A DNA stretch of 64,000 bases. Source: Bacillus sp. T33-2. GTDB lineage: Bacteria; Bacillota; Bacilli; Bacillales; Cytobacillaceae. Shown here piece by piece: positions 1 through 6,543 of the stretch. Position 1 is the stretch's first letter; each line of letters opens with the position of its first letter. The stretch covers positions 1 to 64,000 of the forward strand of contig NZ_PGVB01000002.1 in the NCBI RefSeq assembly GCF_002860205.1, given 5' to 3'. A program made the translations under genes and the position numbers. A model generated the notes under the pieces. That model searched no databases. It was not told the DNA's origin and saw only the letters and a list, made by a program, of their open reading frames with translations.

Positions 1-32
1 GGAGCAGCCTTAATCATGGCTGCTCCGTTTTT
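1..32 (+). terminator. Rho-independent terminator
   Basis: The arms GGAGCAGCC and GGCTGCTCC form a 9-bp stem around an 8-nt loop, followed by a T-run on the plus strand. It would end a plus-strand transcript entering from the left; the minus-strand genes of this window also stop short of it. Confidence 0.8.
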
Positions 33-124
33 ACTATGATTGCTGAGTGTAATAAACTTCCTCAACAGGTTATAAACATATACAACGATATATAGGTAAA
101 AATTTAGAGTAGGAATTATCCTAC

Positions 125-265
125 TCATTTTAACATTAATTTAATAATTGCTTTATTTTTTTCCATATAGACTGCTTCGCTCTCTACAGTTTCGTTAATA
201 TATATGTGGACTTTGCACCTTCCAACTATTAGTGTTTCAATTGGTTTTGTCTCCGTTTTTTCCAT
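125..265 (-). CDS. Small hypothetical protein (46 aa)
   Basis: An ATG follows a good ribosome binding site (GAGGTGAGAGG) and opens a 46-residue frame beginning MEKTETKPIE and ending KLMLK. It is the last gene before the left-end terminator. No domain is recognised; the N-terminal half looks like a short beta-rich segment. Confidence 0.55.
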   Translation of the reverse strand: MEKTETKPIETLIVGRCKVHIYINETVESEAVYMEKNKAIIKLMLK

Positions 266-310
266 TACTCCTCTCACCTCAATATGTATGTATGTTTATT
301 TATGTTTGTC

Positions 311-850
311 CTATGTCCTGTATTTTTCAATCAGCTCATCCAACAACTGATTTATGTAATATGTGTACCTGACTTTCTTTTTAAAGTTCTTAATTTCAAT
401 TCCAATCTCTTTACAAATATCCAAAGAAATACTACTTTTATTAACTTTTGATATATAGTTATGTCTAGTTATTTTATTTTGAGCAACGTACTTATAATCA
501 AGAAAATCATTTATATGTACAAATACAGTGAAATTTTCGTAATTGCGGAAGTTGAAAATAAATCCGGCAATCAAACCGTCATATTCGACTGCTTCTTTCA
601 GTGCTTGAATCTGATGCTTCTTAATGATTTTCTCGCTGAATGAAAATGATTTCTGTGCAGTCGATTTAAGTTCAACTGGAAATAAATTAGGTTTCCTATA
701 TATGAAACTATCGAAATCATTTTTTGATACTCTAGCATCCGGTTTTAACATCATTGGGCTAACGTCTTTTATCCTGTAGAAGAAGATGTTTTGATCCTTT
801 GCCGATTTCTTTAAATCTTCTTCAAATTCTTTACCTGGGTTTTTAGCCAA
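311..850 (-). CDS. RecU-like Holliday junction resolvase / PD-(D/E)XK nuclease
   Basis: A 179-residue protein starting MAKNPGKEFEEDLKKS. It has the layout of the RecU/PD-(D/E)XK nuclease group: an N-terminal helix with a conserved E, an Asp within FDSFIY (about residue 46) and the V-E-L-K-S-T strand (about residues 59-64), which supplies the E-x-K signature. RecU-type enzymes cut four-way junctions during recombination-dependent replication, which fits a phage with RecA-like and RecJ-like functions. It could also be a different nuclease of the same fold. It is directly downstream of the small gene ending at 851. Confidence 0.6.
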   Translation of the reverse strand: MAKNPGKEFEEDLKKSAKDQNIFFYRIKDVSPMMLKPDARVSKNDFDSFIYRKPNLFPVELKSTAQKSFSFSEKIIKKHQIQALKEAVEYDGLIAGFIFNFRNYENFTVFVHINDFLDYKYVAQNKITRHNYISKVNKSSISLDICKEIGIEIKNFKKKVRYTYYINQLLDELIEKYRT

Positions 851-1087
851 TCAATCACCTCTTTCAGATAGACTTTTGTTCAACTCTTCCATAAAACGTT
901 TGGCAGAATTTTGATGTTTGAGATCATTTAGTTCTTTTTCCAGTTTTTCAATTCTGTCTTCTAAGCCAGCAAGATAGTTTACAAATTCATCTGCAGGATT
1001 ATCTGTCACTACTCTGTCCACATAAATTCCATTGTCATTTAAAATTACTTGACCATCTTTCCTTGTAGTTTCAATACCTTTTTTCAT
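851..1087 (-). CDS. Small coiled-coil protein, unknown
   Basis: 78 residues, preceded by AAGGGTGG about 10 nt upstream of its ATG. The C-terminal half (from about residue 40) is a strongly charged heptad-like helix (EDRIEKLEKELNDLK), probably an oligomerising coiled coil. The stop abuts the RecU-like gene, so the two are probably translated from one message. No family is recognised. Confidence 0.6.
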   Translation of the reverse strand: MKKGIETTRKDGQVILNDNGIYVDRVVTDNPADEFVNYLAGLEDRIEKLEKELNDLKHQNSAKRFMEELNKSLSERGD

Positions 1088-1112
1088 TTATATATACCAC
1101 CCTTAAATTAAT

Positions 1113-1310
1113 TTATATTGTAACACCTTTTGTTCTTAATCCTTTTTCCAATGACTTATATATTTCTTCTGCATTTTCAGCATTCGTATTGGCAGCAACA
1201 TTAATCGTTGTGTTCGTGATGGTTTGTTCTTTTATCGCTTTCAACTCATGTAAAATTTCATGTAAAGCTTCTACTACTAAAACTTCAAAACATTTATTCT
1301 CTTGACTCAT
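1113..1310 (-). CDS. Hypothetical protein (65 aa)
   Basis: The ATG sits after a strong AAGGAGGTGATA site. The N-terminus is helical (VEALHEILHELKAIKEQ), followed by a Thr/Asn/Ala-rich stretch. No recognised domain; a small early phage gene in the same run as its neighbours. Confidence 0.55.
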   Translation of the reverse strand: MSQENKCFEVLVVEALHEILHELKAIKEQTITNTTINVAANTNAENAEEIYKSLEKGLRTKGVTI

Positions 1311-1355
1311 ATTATCACCTCCTTAATGTTTGGTCGTTACCCTAAGTTTAATTTA

Positions 1356-1547
1356 TTAGTTTTGAATTGGCTCGATTGATACTTTTACTGTTAACGGCTT
1401 ACTTCCATTTTCTAATTTTAGTTTCCCAAGTGTAAATTCATGCTGACAATCTTGCATTACAGCCTTTAGTACAGAGTCATCAAATCTTAGTCCTACATTA
1501 TTATGTACACCACATTCACAGGTTGCAGTTAATTGCTCCTGACTCAC
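1356..1547 (-). CDS. Hypothetical protein with CxC pair (63 aa)
   Basis: The most likely start is the GTG at 1547, 8 nt after GGGAGG; ATG/GTG codons slightly upstream lie inside the ribosome binding site. Residues include TCECGVHNNVGLRFDD and QDCQHEF, so three Cys and His residues could bind a metal. Unknown function. Confidence 0.55.
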   Translation of the reverse strand: MSQEQLTATCECGVHNNVGLRFDDSVLKAVMQDCQHEFTLGKLKLENGSKPLTVKVSIEPIQN

Positions 1548-1584
1548 TTTCATCACCTCCCTTCAAGCATATGAAACTACCGTT

Positions 1585-1671
1585 TTAATTTAATTTCATT
1601 ACTACCTTATTTCCTCTTCCACCACGAACTTCTGTATGTTTATTGAATAACTTTTTTAGAAATTTCATCAT
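1585..1671 (-). CDS. Possible 28-residue basic peptide
   Basis: An ATG-ATG start follows a strong GGAGGTGAAGAAT site and opens a 28-codon frame (MMKFLKKLFNKH...) that is rich in Lys, Arg and Gly. The spacing and ribosome site look real, but the frame is short and no homologue is recognised. Confidence 0.4.
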   Translation of the reverse strand: MMKFLKKLFNKHTEVRGGRGNKVVMKLN

Positions 1672-1738
1672 ATTCTTCACCTCCTTCCAGTTTAACAGCG
1701 TGACATTACGTTACTCAATTGTATATGTATAATTAATT

Positions 1739-3082
1739 TTACATAGCATATTTCATATTATGTTTTAACTCTTTTTCCTGACTTTCTAACTGTTCTTTAA
1801 TTATGTTCTCAATATCCTTTGTTGCAATATTCTTAGCTGCGTTCCAGTCTGCATTAACATAGAACTTGCTGCCGTATCCACAATTAACACAAATAAACTT
1901 ATCTTGACCGTTCTTTTCTACATCCCGATTTTCCTTTGAAATATGCCCACAACACGAGCATCTTTGTGATGTGTAATTTGGTTTGATGAACACCACATTA
2001 ATTCCTTTTTCCTCAGCTTTATATTTAATCTTTTGCTGCAGATCATAATATGTCCAGGTCTTTAAAAATGTATTTTCTTCTGCAATTCCCGATAAGTCTT
2101 CCATCTGAATAATCCCGCAATTATGTTTAACTGCTTGGTCAACTATGTATCTACTCCAATTATGATTCTTTGTATCTTTGAATCTCTTAATCTTGCCTGA
2201 CAATACTTCTAACGGTTTAATTCTTGTTTTTGTACCGTGACCAATGCTACCTTCACCACACCATTTACGCTGTTTTTGGAGTTTCCGCTTACGTGATTCA
2301 ACTTGTTTTTGAAAATTACTAATCTCTGTTACATCCCCAACTGCTTCTCTATAGTATTTATTATCAGATATAGCTAACATTGCTGGAATATTAATACCCA
2401 AGTCAATTCCCATAATTCTATTTTCATCCAATGTTTCAACTTTGTCTGATTCAAAACTATATGTAATGAGTAAATAGAATTTATTTTTATTTTTGGTGAT
2501 TCGACTATCACACAGTTTATAACTACCTTCAATAATCCTGTCTAAGATTTCATATGCTCCTTTTCCCGTTCGTAACTCTACGTCCATTTGACCATTTTTC
2601 ATTTCACGTTCTTTTGCGCCTTCTCTAGATAATAGTGATAATTTACATGTATATGTTTTACTGTTAATTTTGGTTAAATGATTAATTTGTTGTGATCTAA
2701 TAGGGAAGCTTCCGTCACGCTTATATCTCATTATTGATATTTCACCTTTTAATATTTTTGACTTATCGCTTGTAAATTTTTCAACTGCTTCTTTAACTGA
2801 TGAAGCAACAGTAGCAGAAGATACAAATTTAGCTTGCACTTCTCTTAATTCACCTAAAATATCATTTGTCAAGGTTACGCCTGATAATTCTTTTATTTTT
2901 GGGTATTCGCCAAATCTACTGTGATATGAGAATGAAAAGTTTTGCCAATCATATGCAATTGATGTTGCTTTATTTTTTAACATGAATACTTCGAATTGAA
3001 TGTCACTAAGTAGATTGTAAAGTGCTTTTTCAAATCTAATTTCATATTTCATAGTTTTTGTTGTCATTTTATTTTTTGTCAT
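1739..3082 (-). CDS. Miniature type V CRISPR effector, Cas12f/V-U3-like (TnpB family)
   Basis: 447 residues with the TnpB/Cas12 C-terminal core. The RuvC triad is visible as D227 (in MGIDLGI), E328 (in QMEDLSG) and D412 (in NADWNAAKNI). A four-Cys zinc ribbon (C375, C378, C398, C401) is inserted between the second and third motifs. The N-terminal ~220 residues would be the wedge/recognition part, longer than in a minimal TnpB. The length fits Cas12f effectors (about 400-530 aa). What separates it from an ordinary IS605 orfB is its context: two sets of 29-bp repeats with 34-38-bp spacers and two tracrRNA-like regions lie directly upstream on the same strand, no tnpA is present, and I see no transposon ends. 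Known Cas12f enzymes are RNA-guided, dimeric DNA nucleases. No cas1 or cas2 is present. The start at 3082 is the first ATG; a second at residue 6 is possible. Confidence 0.85.
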   Translation of the reverse strand: MTKNKMTTKTMKYEIRFEKALYNLLSDIQFEVFMLKNKATSIAYDWQNFSFSYHSRFGEYPKIKELSGVTLTNDILGELREVQAKFVSSATVASSVKEAVEKFTSDKSKILKGEISIMRYKRDGSFPIRSQQINHLTKINSKTYTCKLSLLSREGAKEREMKNGQMDVELRTGKGAYEILDRIIEGSYKLCDSRITKNKNKFYLLITYSFESDKVETLDENRIMGIDLGINIPAMLAISDNKYYREAVGDVTEISNFQKQVESRKRKLQKQRKWCGEGSIGHGTKTRIKPLEVLSGKIKRFKDTKNHNWSRYIVDQAVKHNCGIIQMEDLSGIAEENTFLKTWTYYDLQQKIKYKAEEKGINVVFIKPNYTSQRCSCCGHISKENRDVEKNGQDKFICVNCGYGSKFYVNADWNAAKNIATKDIENIIKEQLESQEKELKHNMKYAM

Positions 3083-3160
3083 TTTACTTTTCTACCTTTC
3101 AGTTTATTTTGTTTTAGTGCGAATGAATCCGGGATTTCGTGATTGCTTATGGTTCGCACT

Positions 3161-3314
3161 GTTCTTTTTGTACGTATGTAGATTGTCTACATTTTATTGA
3201 GAGTAATCCAATGCTGGGATGGTTCTCCCTATTCATATACATATGTAGATCGTTCCTTACTGCGTAAGTATCAAGAGGTGGCGTTGATCTCCCTATTCAT
3301 ACACGTATGTAAAT
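3161..3314 (-). CRISPR. Array 2: two full repeats plus one degenerate repeat
   Basis: 29-bp repeats lie at 3286-3314 and 3222-3250 (start-to-start 64 bp), with a truncated copy at 3161-3183 that keeps the outer GTTCT and the TACGTATGTAGAT end. Spacers are 35 bp (3251-3285) and 38 bp (3184-3221). Read on the minus strand, each full repeat contains TATGAATAGGGAGA near its 3' end. The most decayed copy is the one nearest the effector gene, as expected for the trailer end of an array transcribed on the minus strand. The repeats are related to array 1 through the shared core GTATATGAAT but differ in both flanks. Confidence 0.7.
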
Positions 3315-3333
3315 TATTACTGCCAGAATAGAG

Positions 3334-3500
3334 TTGCATATGAATATTTTATTTTTACCGAGTGTTGTGAGTGTCTATATCGAATACTCACACTTCTACG
3401 ACATCTTATTGATGTACTGGTATAGCTGGCGGAGAGTCGCCACAGGTAGTTTCTGTTGTTGCCAAATCGGATGAATCGGACATATCCGAAGACTAGATAG
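3334..3500 (-). ncRNA. tracrRNA-like RNA 2 (serves array 2)
   Basis: On the minus strand this stretch carries stem-loops at 3476-3489 (TCGGA/TCCGA), 3428-3441 (GGCG/CGCC) and 3367-3391 (GTGAGT/ACTCAC). It ends with ACACTCGGTAAAAATAAAAT and then TATTCATATGC (3336-3346). That last segment is complementary to GTATATGAATA in the array 2 repeats over 11 positions with one G-U pair, so it is a good anti-repeat. The order ATGTCG-AGAAGTG-hairpin-CTCG-A-rich-TTCAT follows the tracrRNA core I remember for Cas12f1. The 5' end is a guess. Confidence 0.6.
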
Positions 3501-3517
3501 GATGTGCTGGATTTTAT

Positions 3518-3742
3518 CTTACAATTTATACACCCATATAAGTTGTACGTTTTTTACCATACACCTTACAACGTTGTTTGCTTACAATTCATGCACCTAT
3601 ATAAGTTGTTTATTTTTTGCTGACAATCTTAACCCGTCTGACGAGACCTTACAATTCATATACCTATATAAGTTGTTACAAGTCGTGTTCAAAGCGGGCG
3701 ATCGTCGGTTCGTCTTACAATTCATATACCTATATAAGTTGT
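3518..3742 (-). CRISPR. Array 1: four repeats, three spacers
   Basis: Four 29-bp repeats lie at 3518-3546, 3581-3609, 3648-3676 and 3714-3742, spaced 63, 67 and 66 bp apart, with unique spacers of 34, 38 and 37 bp. The copies at 3648 and 3714 are identical; 3581 differs by one base and 3518, next to the effector side, differs most. This points to minus-strand transcription with the oldest repeat last. On the minus strand the repeat reads ACAACTTATATAGG followed by TATATGAATTGTAAG and is quasi-palindromic. Two of the three spacers (around 3630-3647 and 3677-3713) are more GC-rich than the surrounding DNA, which suggests a foreign source. Confidence 0.85.
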
Positions 3743-3749
3743 TACGGCG

Positions 3750-3943
3750 ATAGTAACTTGAATTGCCTAGTCGGTATTTGTGACTAGGGTTTCACCTAAC
3801 TAATGTTAGGAAATTCTCTTTCGAGAAATACCTTATCGAGTGTTTAAATCGTGCCATTATTACTTATGTACTGACTTCACTTTCTCGATATTAGGACACC
3901 CATATGCAATATGCACTTAGGGTTCAGTTCAACTGATCTAAGT
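3750..3943 (-). ncRNA. tracrRNA-like RNA 1 (serves array 1)
   Basis: Minus-strand structured region immediately upstream of array 1. In transcript order: hairpin 3943-3915 (ACTTAG/CTAAGT around TCAGTT/AACTGA), hairpin 3913-3901 (CATAT/ATATG), then CCTAATATCGAGAAAGTG (3895-3878). The TATCGAG of that segment pairs with CTCGATA at 3840-3834. Next come hairpins at 3827-3814, 3810-3795 and 3788-3766, and finally CAATTCA (3765-3759). CAATTCA is complementary to TGAATTG in the array 1 repeat. CCTAATATCGAGAA closely resembles the CCTAATGTCGAGAA core I remember for the Un1Cas12f1 tracrRNA. The boundaries are inferred. Confidence 0.65.
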
Positions 3944-3988
3944 CGCCCTTTTAGTTTTAGGAGGAAAGGTGATCCTCCTTATTTATTA

Positions 3989-4042
3989 TTATATTAAATT
4001 ATTTTATATTAATCAACTGTTTTATTTAATTATTTTATTTTA
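3989..4042. repeat. Dispersed AT-rich repeat pair (SPBRE-like)
   Basis: Two copies of the element with core TTAAATTATTTTATATTA / TTTAATTATTTTATTTTA, offset by 31 bp. The pair lies between the tracrRNA-like region and the gene start at 4290. Similar copies sit in front of many operons here and are the likely binding sites of the MrpR-type master repressor. Confidence 0.7.
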
Positions 4043-4101
4043 GATGGTCAGGGAGGCTGCGCAGCACTTACACAACGTTATGTTCCTAATTTTGTATTTG
4101 A

Positions 4102-4290
4102 TTATTTATTTTTAATGGTTTCAGCATTCTTCAATGCCTTTTTCAAATGAGCAGCTCTTTCTTCTAGATTAAACCCTTTATTGTCCTCTTCAATTAATTC
4201 AAGTATCTGTTCATATGTAACATTATTTTTCTTCATACTTTTCTGTATCCTGTCTCTCATTCTAGTAAAGGGATTTCCTTCTTTTTTCAT
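4102..4290 (-). CDS. Hypothetical helical protein (62 aa)
   Basis: ATG after GAAAGGAGC. It is a charged, all-helical small protein (RMRDRIQKSMKKNN..., ending KNAETIKNK). It is the last gene of the leftward run that starts near 6209. No recognised family. Confidence 0.55.
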   Translation of the reverse strand: MKKEGNPFTRMRDRIQKSMKKNNVTYEQILELIEEDNKGFNLEERAAHLKKALKNAETIKNK

Positions 4291-4307
4291 TTCAAGCTCC
4301 TTTCAAA

Positions 4308-4478
4308 TCAACGTTTTAATTGGAAAATCTGCTGTTCTAGTTTAATTATTTGTTGTTTCTGATCTTCAACTATTTGCAACAAACAATTAAACTCGGAAAT
4401 TCTCGGTGCGTATGTTCCTTGTAATTCTCTGTCAAGCTTTCTATTTTTAATTATTTCTAAATTCAATTTCTCCAACAT
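4308..4478 (-). CDS. Small coiled-coil protein
   Basis: The frame is open from 4514, but the ATG at 4478 follows AAGGAGATAATA and is the better start, giving 56 residues (MLEKLNLEII...). The C-terminal third is a Gln/Lys/Leu heptad helix (QQIIKLEQQIFQLK). Unknown function. Confidence 0.5.
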   Translation of the reverse strand: MLEKLNLEIIKNRKLDRELQGTYAPRISEFNCLLQIVEDQKQQIIKLEQQIFQLKR

Positions 4479-4514
4479 TATTATCTCCTTATGAAAGACA
4501 TGTTTTATTTTCAA

Positions 4515-4736
4515 CTATTCTTCATTTTCATCTTTATCGTACTTCCACCACTCTCGAACTTTGTTAAAGTCTATCTTGGAAGATGCACTTCCCATGTGGC
4601 TTTTTAAGATTTCTTTCTTTTCTCTTGTTAAACCTTGTATTGTTCCCTCTCTAGCCTCCATTGTTTTCTTATTTACAATCTGAAGCATTTCTTCTGTAGC
4701 GTTTTCTAATAGATTGGTTCTCTTTTTATTTGTCAT
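4515..4736 (-). CDS. Hypothetical protein (73 aa)
   Basis: Starts MTNKKRTNLLENATEEM after AAGGAGGATAAAA. Charged helical protein with an acidic C-terminus (KYDKDENEE). In the same run as the GIY-YIG gene; no recognised family. Confidence 0.55.
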   Translation of the reverse strand: MTNKKRTNLLENATEEMLQIVNKKTMEAREGTIQGLTREKKEILKSHMGSASSKIDFNKVREWWKYDKDENEE

Positions 4737-4763
4737 TTTTATCCTCCTTATAAAAGATGTGTT

Positions 4764-5630
4764 TTATGCTGTTTCTAAATCATTATGTATTACATTGTAT
4801 TTTGGATTCAAAGTTTTAATAATATCTTTTTCGATATCATTGACTTCTTCATCATACTTCTCCATATACAACAATGAAAATGCGAAAAATTCTTTGTAAA
4901 TATCTCTAGTGTGAGTTGCACCAGTTAAGTGGGAAGTTATCCTTGATCTTAAATCTTTTGCTTTTCCGATATAGCATATTTCTGAGTCTTCGTTGTAAAA
5001 TAAATATATTCCAGATTTATTCTTAGGTACTTTTGATTTTTCATTTAGTGTGTAAAAGTCTTGAAAGTCATAGATATTATGAATATTAGCTATTTGTTTT
5101 GCATCTATCCCACTAGAGTTAATCCTATCCTCTATTAAAGTTTGTTTTTTAGATACTCGTAGGCTATCTTCTTTCCTTCTTCCGACACCTTTTGATTCAT
5201 ATTCACCTATTTTTTGAAACCTTTCCCACACTACCGTCTTAGGGACACCAGATAAGTCTGAAATTTCCTTCATTGAAACATTGTTTTCTTTATAGTAGTT
5301 GTAAAGGGAATAGAAATCTATGTAAAAAAATTTACTGCGATTCTGATATACGCCCCCTTTTTCATTTGAATAACGCAATTCATAGTTAACATCTGCCAAC
5401 CTATTAATCTCTGAATAATCTGTGGTCAAGCCCATATTAATTCCTGTTATATGTTTATATACTTCTTTAATGTTTTTCTTGAGTTCACTATATTTGTGTA
5501 ACTCTTCCTTTACTTTTCTTAAATTTAGAATTCCAAATTCAAGAAGTTTATTTTCCCATTCTTCTTTCCACGATTTTTCAATAGCCTCCACTTTATTTAA
5601 CCCACTCCCTTTTACGATAAATGTGAACAT
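4764..5630 (-). CDS. GIY-YIG domain endonuclease with helical DNA-binding region
   Basis: 288 residues. The C-terminal ~90 residues form a GIY-YIG nuclease: KSGIYLFYN, then CYIGKAKDLRSRITSHL with the catalytic Arg, and later a Glu in the EKDIIKTLNPKYN stretch. The middle contains SMKEISDLSGVPKTVVWERF, which looks like a helix-turn-helix, so the nuclease probably has its own specificity domain. Such proteins in large phages are often free-standing homing endonucleases, though here it sits inside a co-directional run. It starts one base before the stop of the macrodomain gene. Confidence 0.75.
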   Translation of the reverse strand: MFTFIVKGSGLNKVEAIEKSWKEEWENKLLEFGILNLRKVKEELHKYSELKKNIKEVYKHITGINMGLTTDYSEINRLADVNYELRYSNEKGGVYQNRSKFFYIDFYSLYNYYKENNVSMKEISDLSGVPKTVVWERFQKIGEYESKGVGRRKEDSLRVSKKQTLIEDRINSSGIDAKQIANIHNIYDFQDFYTLNEKSKVPKNKSGIYLFYNEDSEICYIGKAKDLRSRITSHLTGATHTRDIYKEFFAFSLLYMEKYDEEVNDIEKDIIKTLNPKYNVIHNDLETA

Positions 5631-6209
5631 TTATTTCAATATTTCATAATCCCTGAACCTTGCAAAGTTCCAATCTATTGTCTTGGGTGGATTCTCAAAA
5701 TGCTTAAACGCTAAAGACATTTGATAAGCAACATCTACCGGATGAACTTGACCACACCCTGCACCAAAAGCTGGAAAAGCTACTGTATCAATTTTTTCTT
5801 TAAACTTGTCAATTGCAATTAAGGTTGCCTTTGTAGCCATATATACATTGTCGGTATTCTTAATAATTTTTGGTATCCTCATAGTAGGGCTGTGTGCTAA
5901 ATATTTGATTCTTTCATTATTCGTTTCAACGATGAATGACGTTCCAATTGGCTGTTCTCCGTAGTACTCATTTATAATGTGTTCTTGCACTCTTTTTTGT
6001 AACTGATCCCCGAAGTAGTTAGTTATAGCAGCGTCCATTCCTCCATCCATTAATCCAAATGAATTGGCAGGACTAACTAGACAATCGATTTGTTCTAGTT
6101 GTTCAAATATGCCAAGATGGACTTTCACATTATCGAACCTGTGAAACGCATTGGTAAAGCATTCATAAAGATATGTATTTGTTGCCAATAGCACATAGTT
6201 TCGTTTCAT
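5631..6209 (-). CDS. Macrodomain protein (ADP-ribose binding/processing)
   Basis: 192 residues with macrodomain features: VSPANSFGLMDGGMDAAI (phosphate/ribose loop, about residues 46-63), a PIGTSF strand, then FPAFGAGCGQVHPVDVAYQM. The related A1pp/Poa1-type proteins bind or remove ADP-ribose. In a phage this could recycle nucleotide-derived metabolites or reverse host ADP-ribosylation defence; that is inference. ATG follows TTAGGAGGTTTAAA. Confidence 0.75.
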   Translation of the reverse strand: MKRNYVLLATNTYLYECFTNAFHRFDNVKVHLGIFEQLEQIDCLVSPANSFGLMDGGMDAAITNYFGDQLQKRVQEHIINEYYGEQPIGTSFIVETNNERIKYLAHSPTMRIPKIIKNTDNVYMATKATLIAIDKFKEKIDTVAFPAFGAGCGQVHPVDVAYQMSLAFKHFENPPKTIDWNFARFRDYEILK

Positions 6210-6230
6210 TTTAAACCTCCTAATGCTGTA

Positions 6231-6431
6231 CTATGTATGCTTAACCAAACCTTGCTGCCACTCTATGATTTCATTGCTGTACCATTGCTCCAGCTCTACT
6301 CGTCTCGCAAAATCGTAAACTTCTCCAAGTAAATTTTTTTCGTGGTCAGTCAACTCTCTCTGCCACAGTTGTTCCATATGCAAGATAGCTTCATTTTTCC
6401 AAATTTGATCATGCTTATGAATTGTTCTCAT
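6231..6431 (-). CDS. Hypothetical protein (66 aa)
   Basis: A GTG at 6443 falls within the AAGGAGGTG ribosome site, so the ATG at 6431 (MRTIHKHDQIW) is the likelier start. Small helical, Trp-rich protein (WQRELTDHEKN, EIIEWQQG). A strong hairpin with a T-run lies directly upstream. Confidence 0.5.
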   Translation of the reverse strand: MRTIHKHDQIWKNEAILHMEQLWQRELTDHEKNLLGEVYDFARRVELEQWYSNEIIEWQQGLVKHT

Positions 6432-6458
6432 TGCTTTACTCACCTCCTTATGAAAAAA

Positions 6459-6484
6459 GAAACAGATATTTTTCTATCTGTTTC
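6459..6484 (-). terminator. Rho-independent terminator or leader attenuator
   Basis: GAAACAGATA and TATCTGTTTC form a 10-bp perfect stem with a 6-nt loop, followed on the minus strand by TTTTTT. It lies between the SPBRE pair after thyA and the ribosome binding site of the next gene, so it would end the nrd-thyA transcript and might also attenuate the downstream one. Confidence 0.75.
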
Positions 6485-6489
6485 CATTG

Positions 6490-6543
6490 TATTAAATTAT
6501 TTTATTTTGGTCAATACTTTATATTTAATTATTTTGTATTAAA
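6490..6543. repeat. SPBRE-like repeat pair
   Basis: Two copies of the AT-rich element, offset by 32 bp and overlapping the thyA stop. Between them is GGTCAATACTT, a spacer text also seen after the copy at 34887. Confidence 0.7.

Noticed and set aside
1739-3082. Ordinary IS200/IS605 orfB transposon copy
   Set aside because: No tnpA, no palindromic element ends, and guide-type repeats plus tracr-like regions lie upstream; kept as a Cas12f-like effector, with TnpB as the fallback.
3161-3742. Iterons of a replication origin
   Set aside because: Repeats of 29 bp separated by 34-38 bp of unique sequence and paired with anti-repeats fit CRISPR better than iterons, which are usually shorter and closer.
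3502-3753. Plus-strand open frame of 83 codons
   Set aside because: It reads through the four repeats of array 1, so its repeated LQFIYLYKLL text comes from the repeats; no ribosome site.
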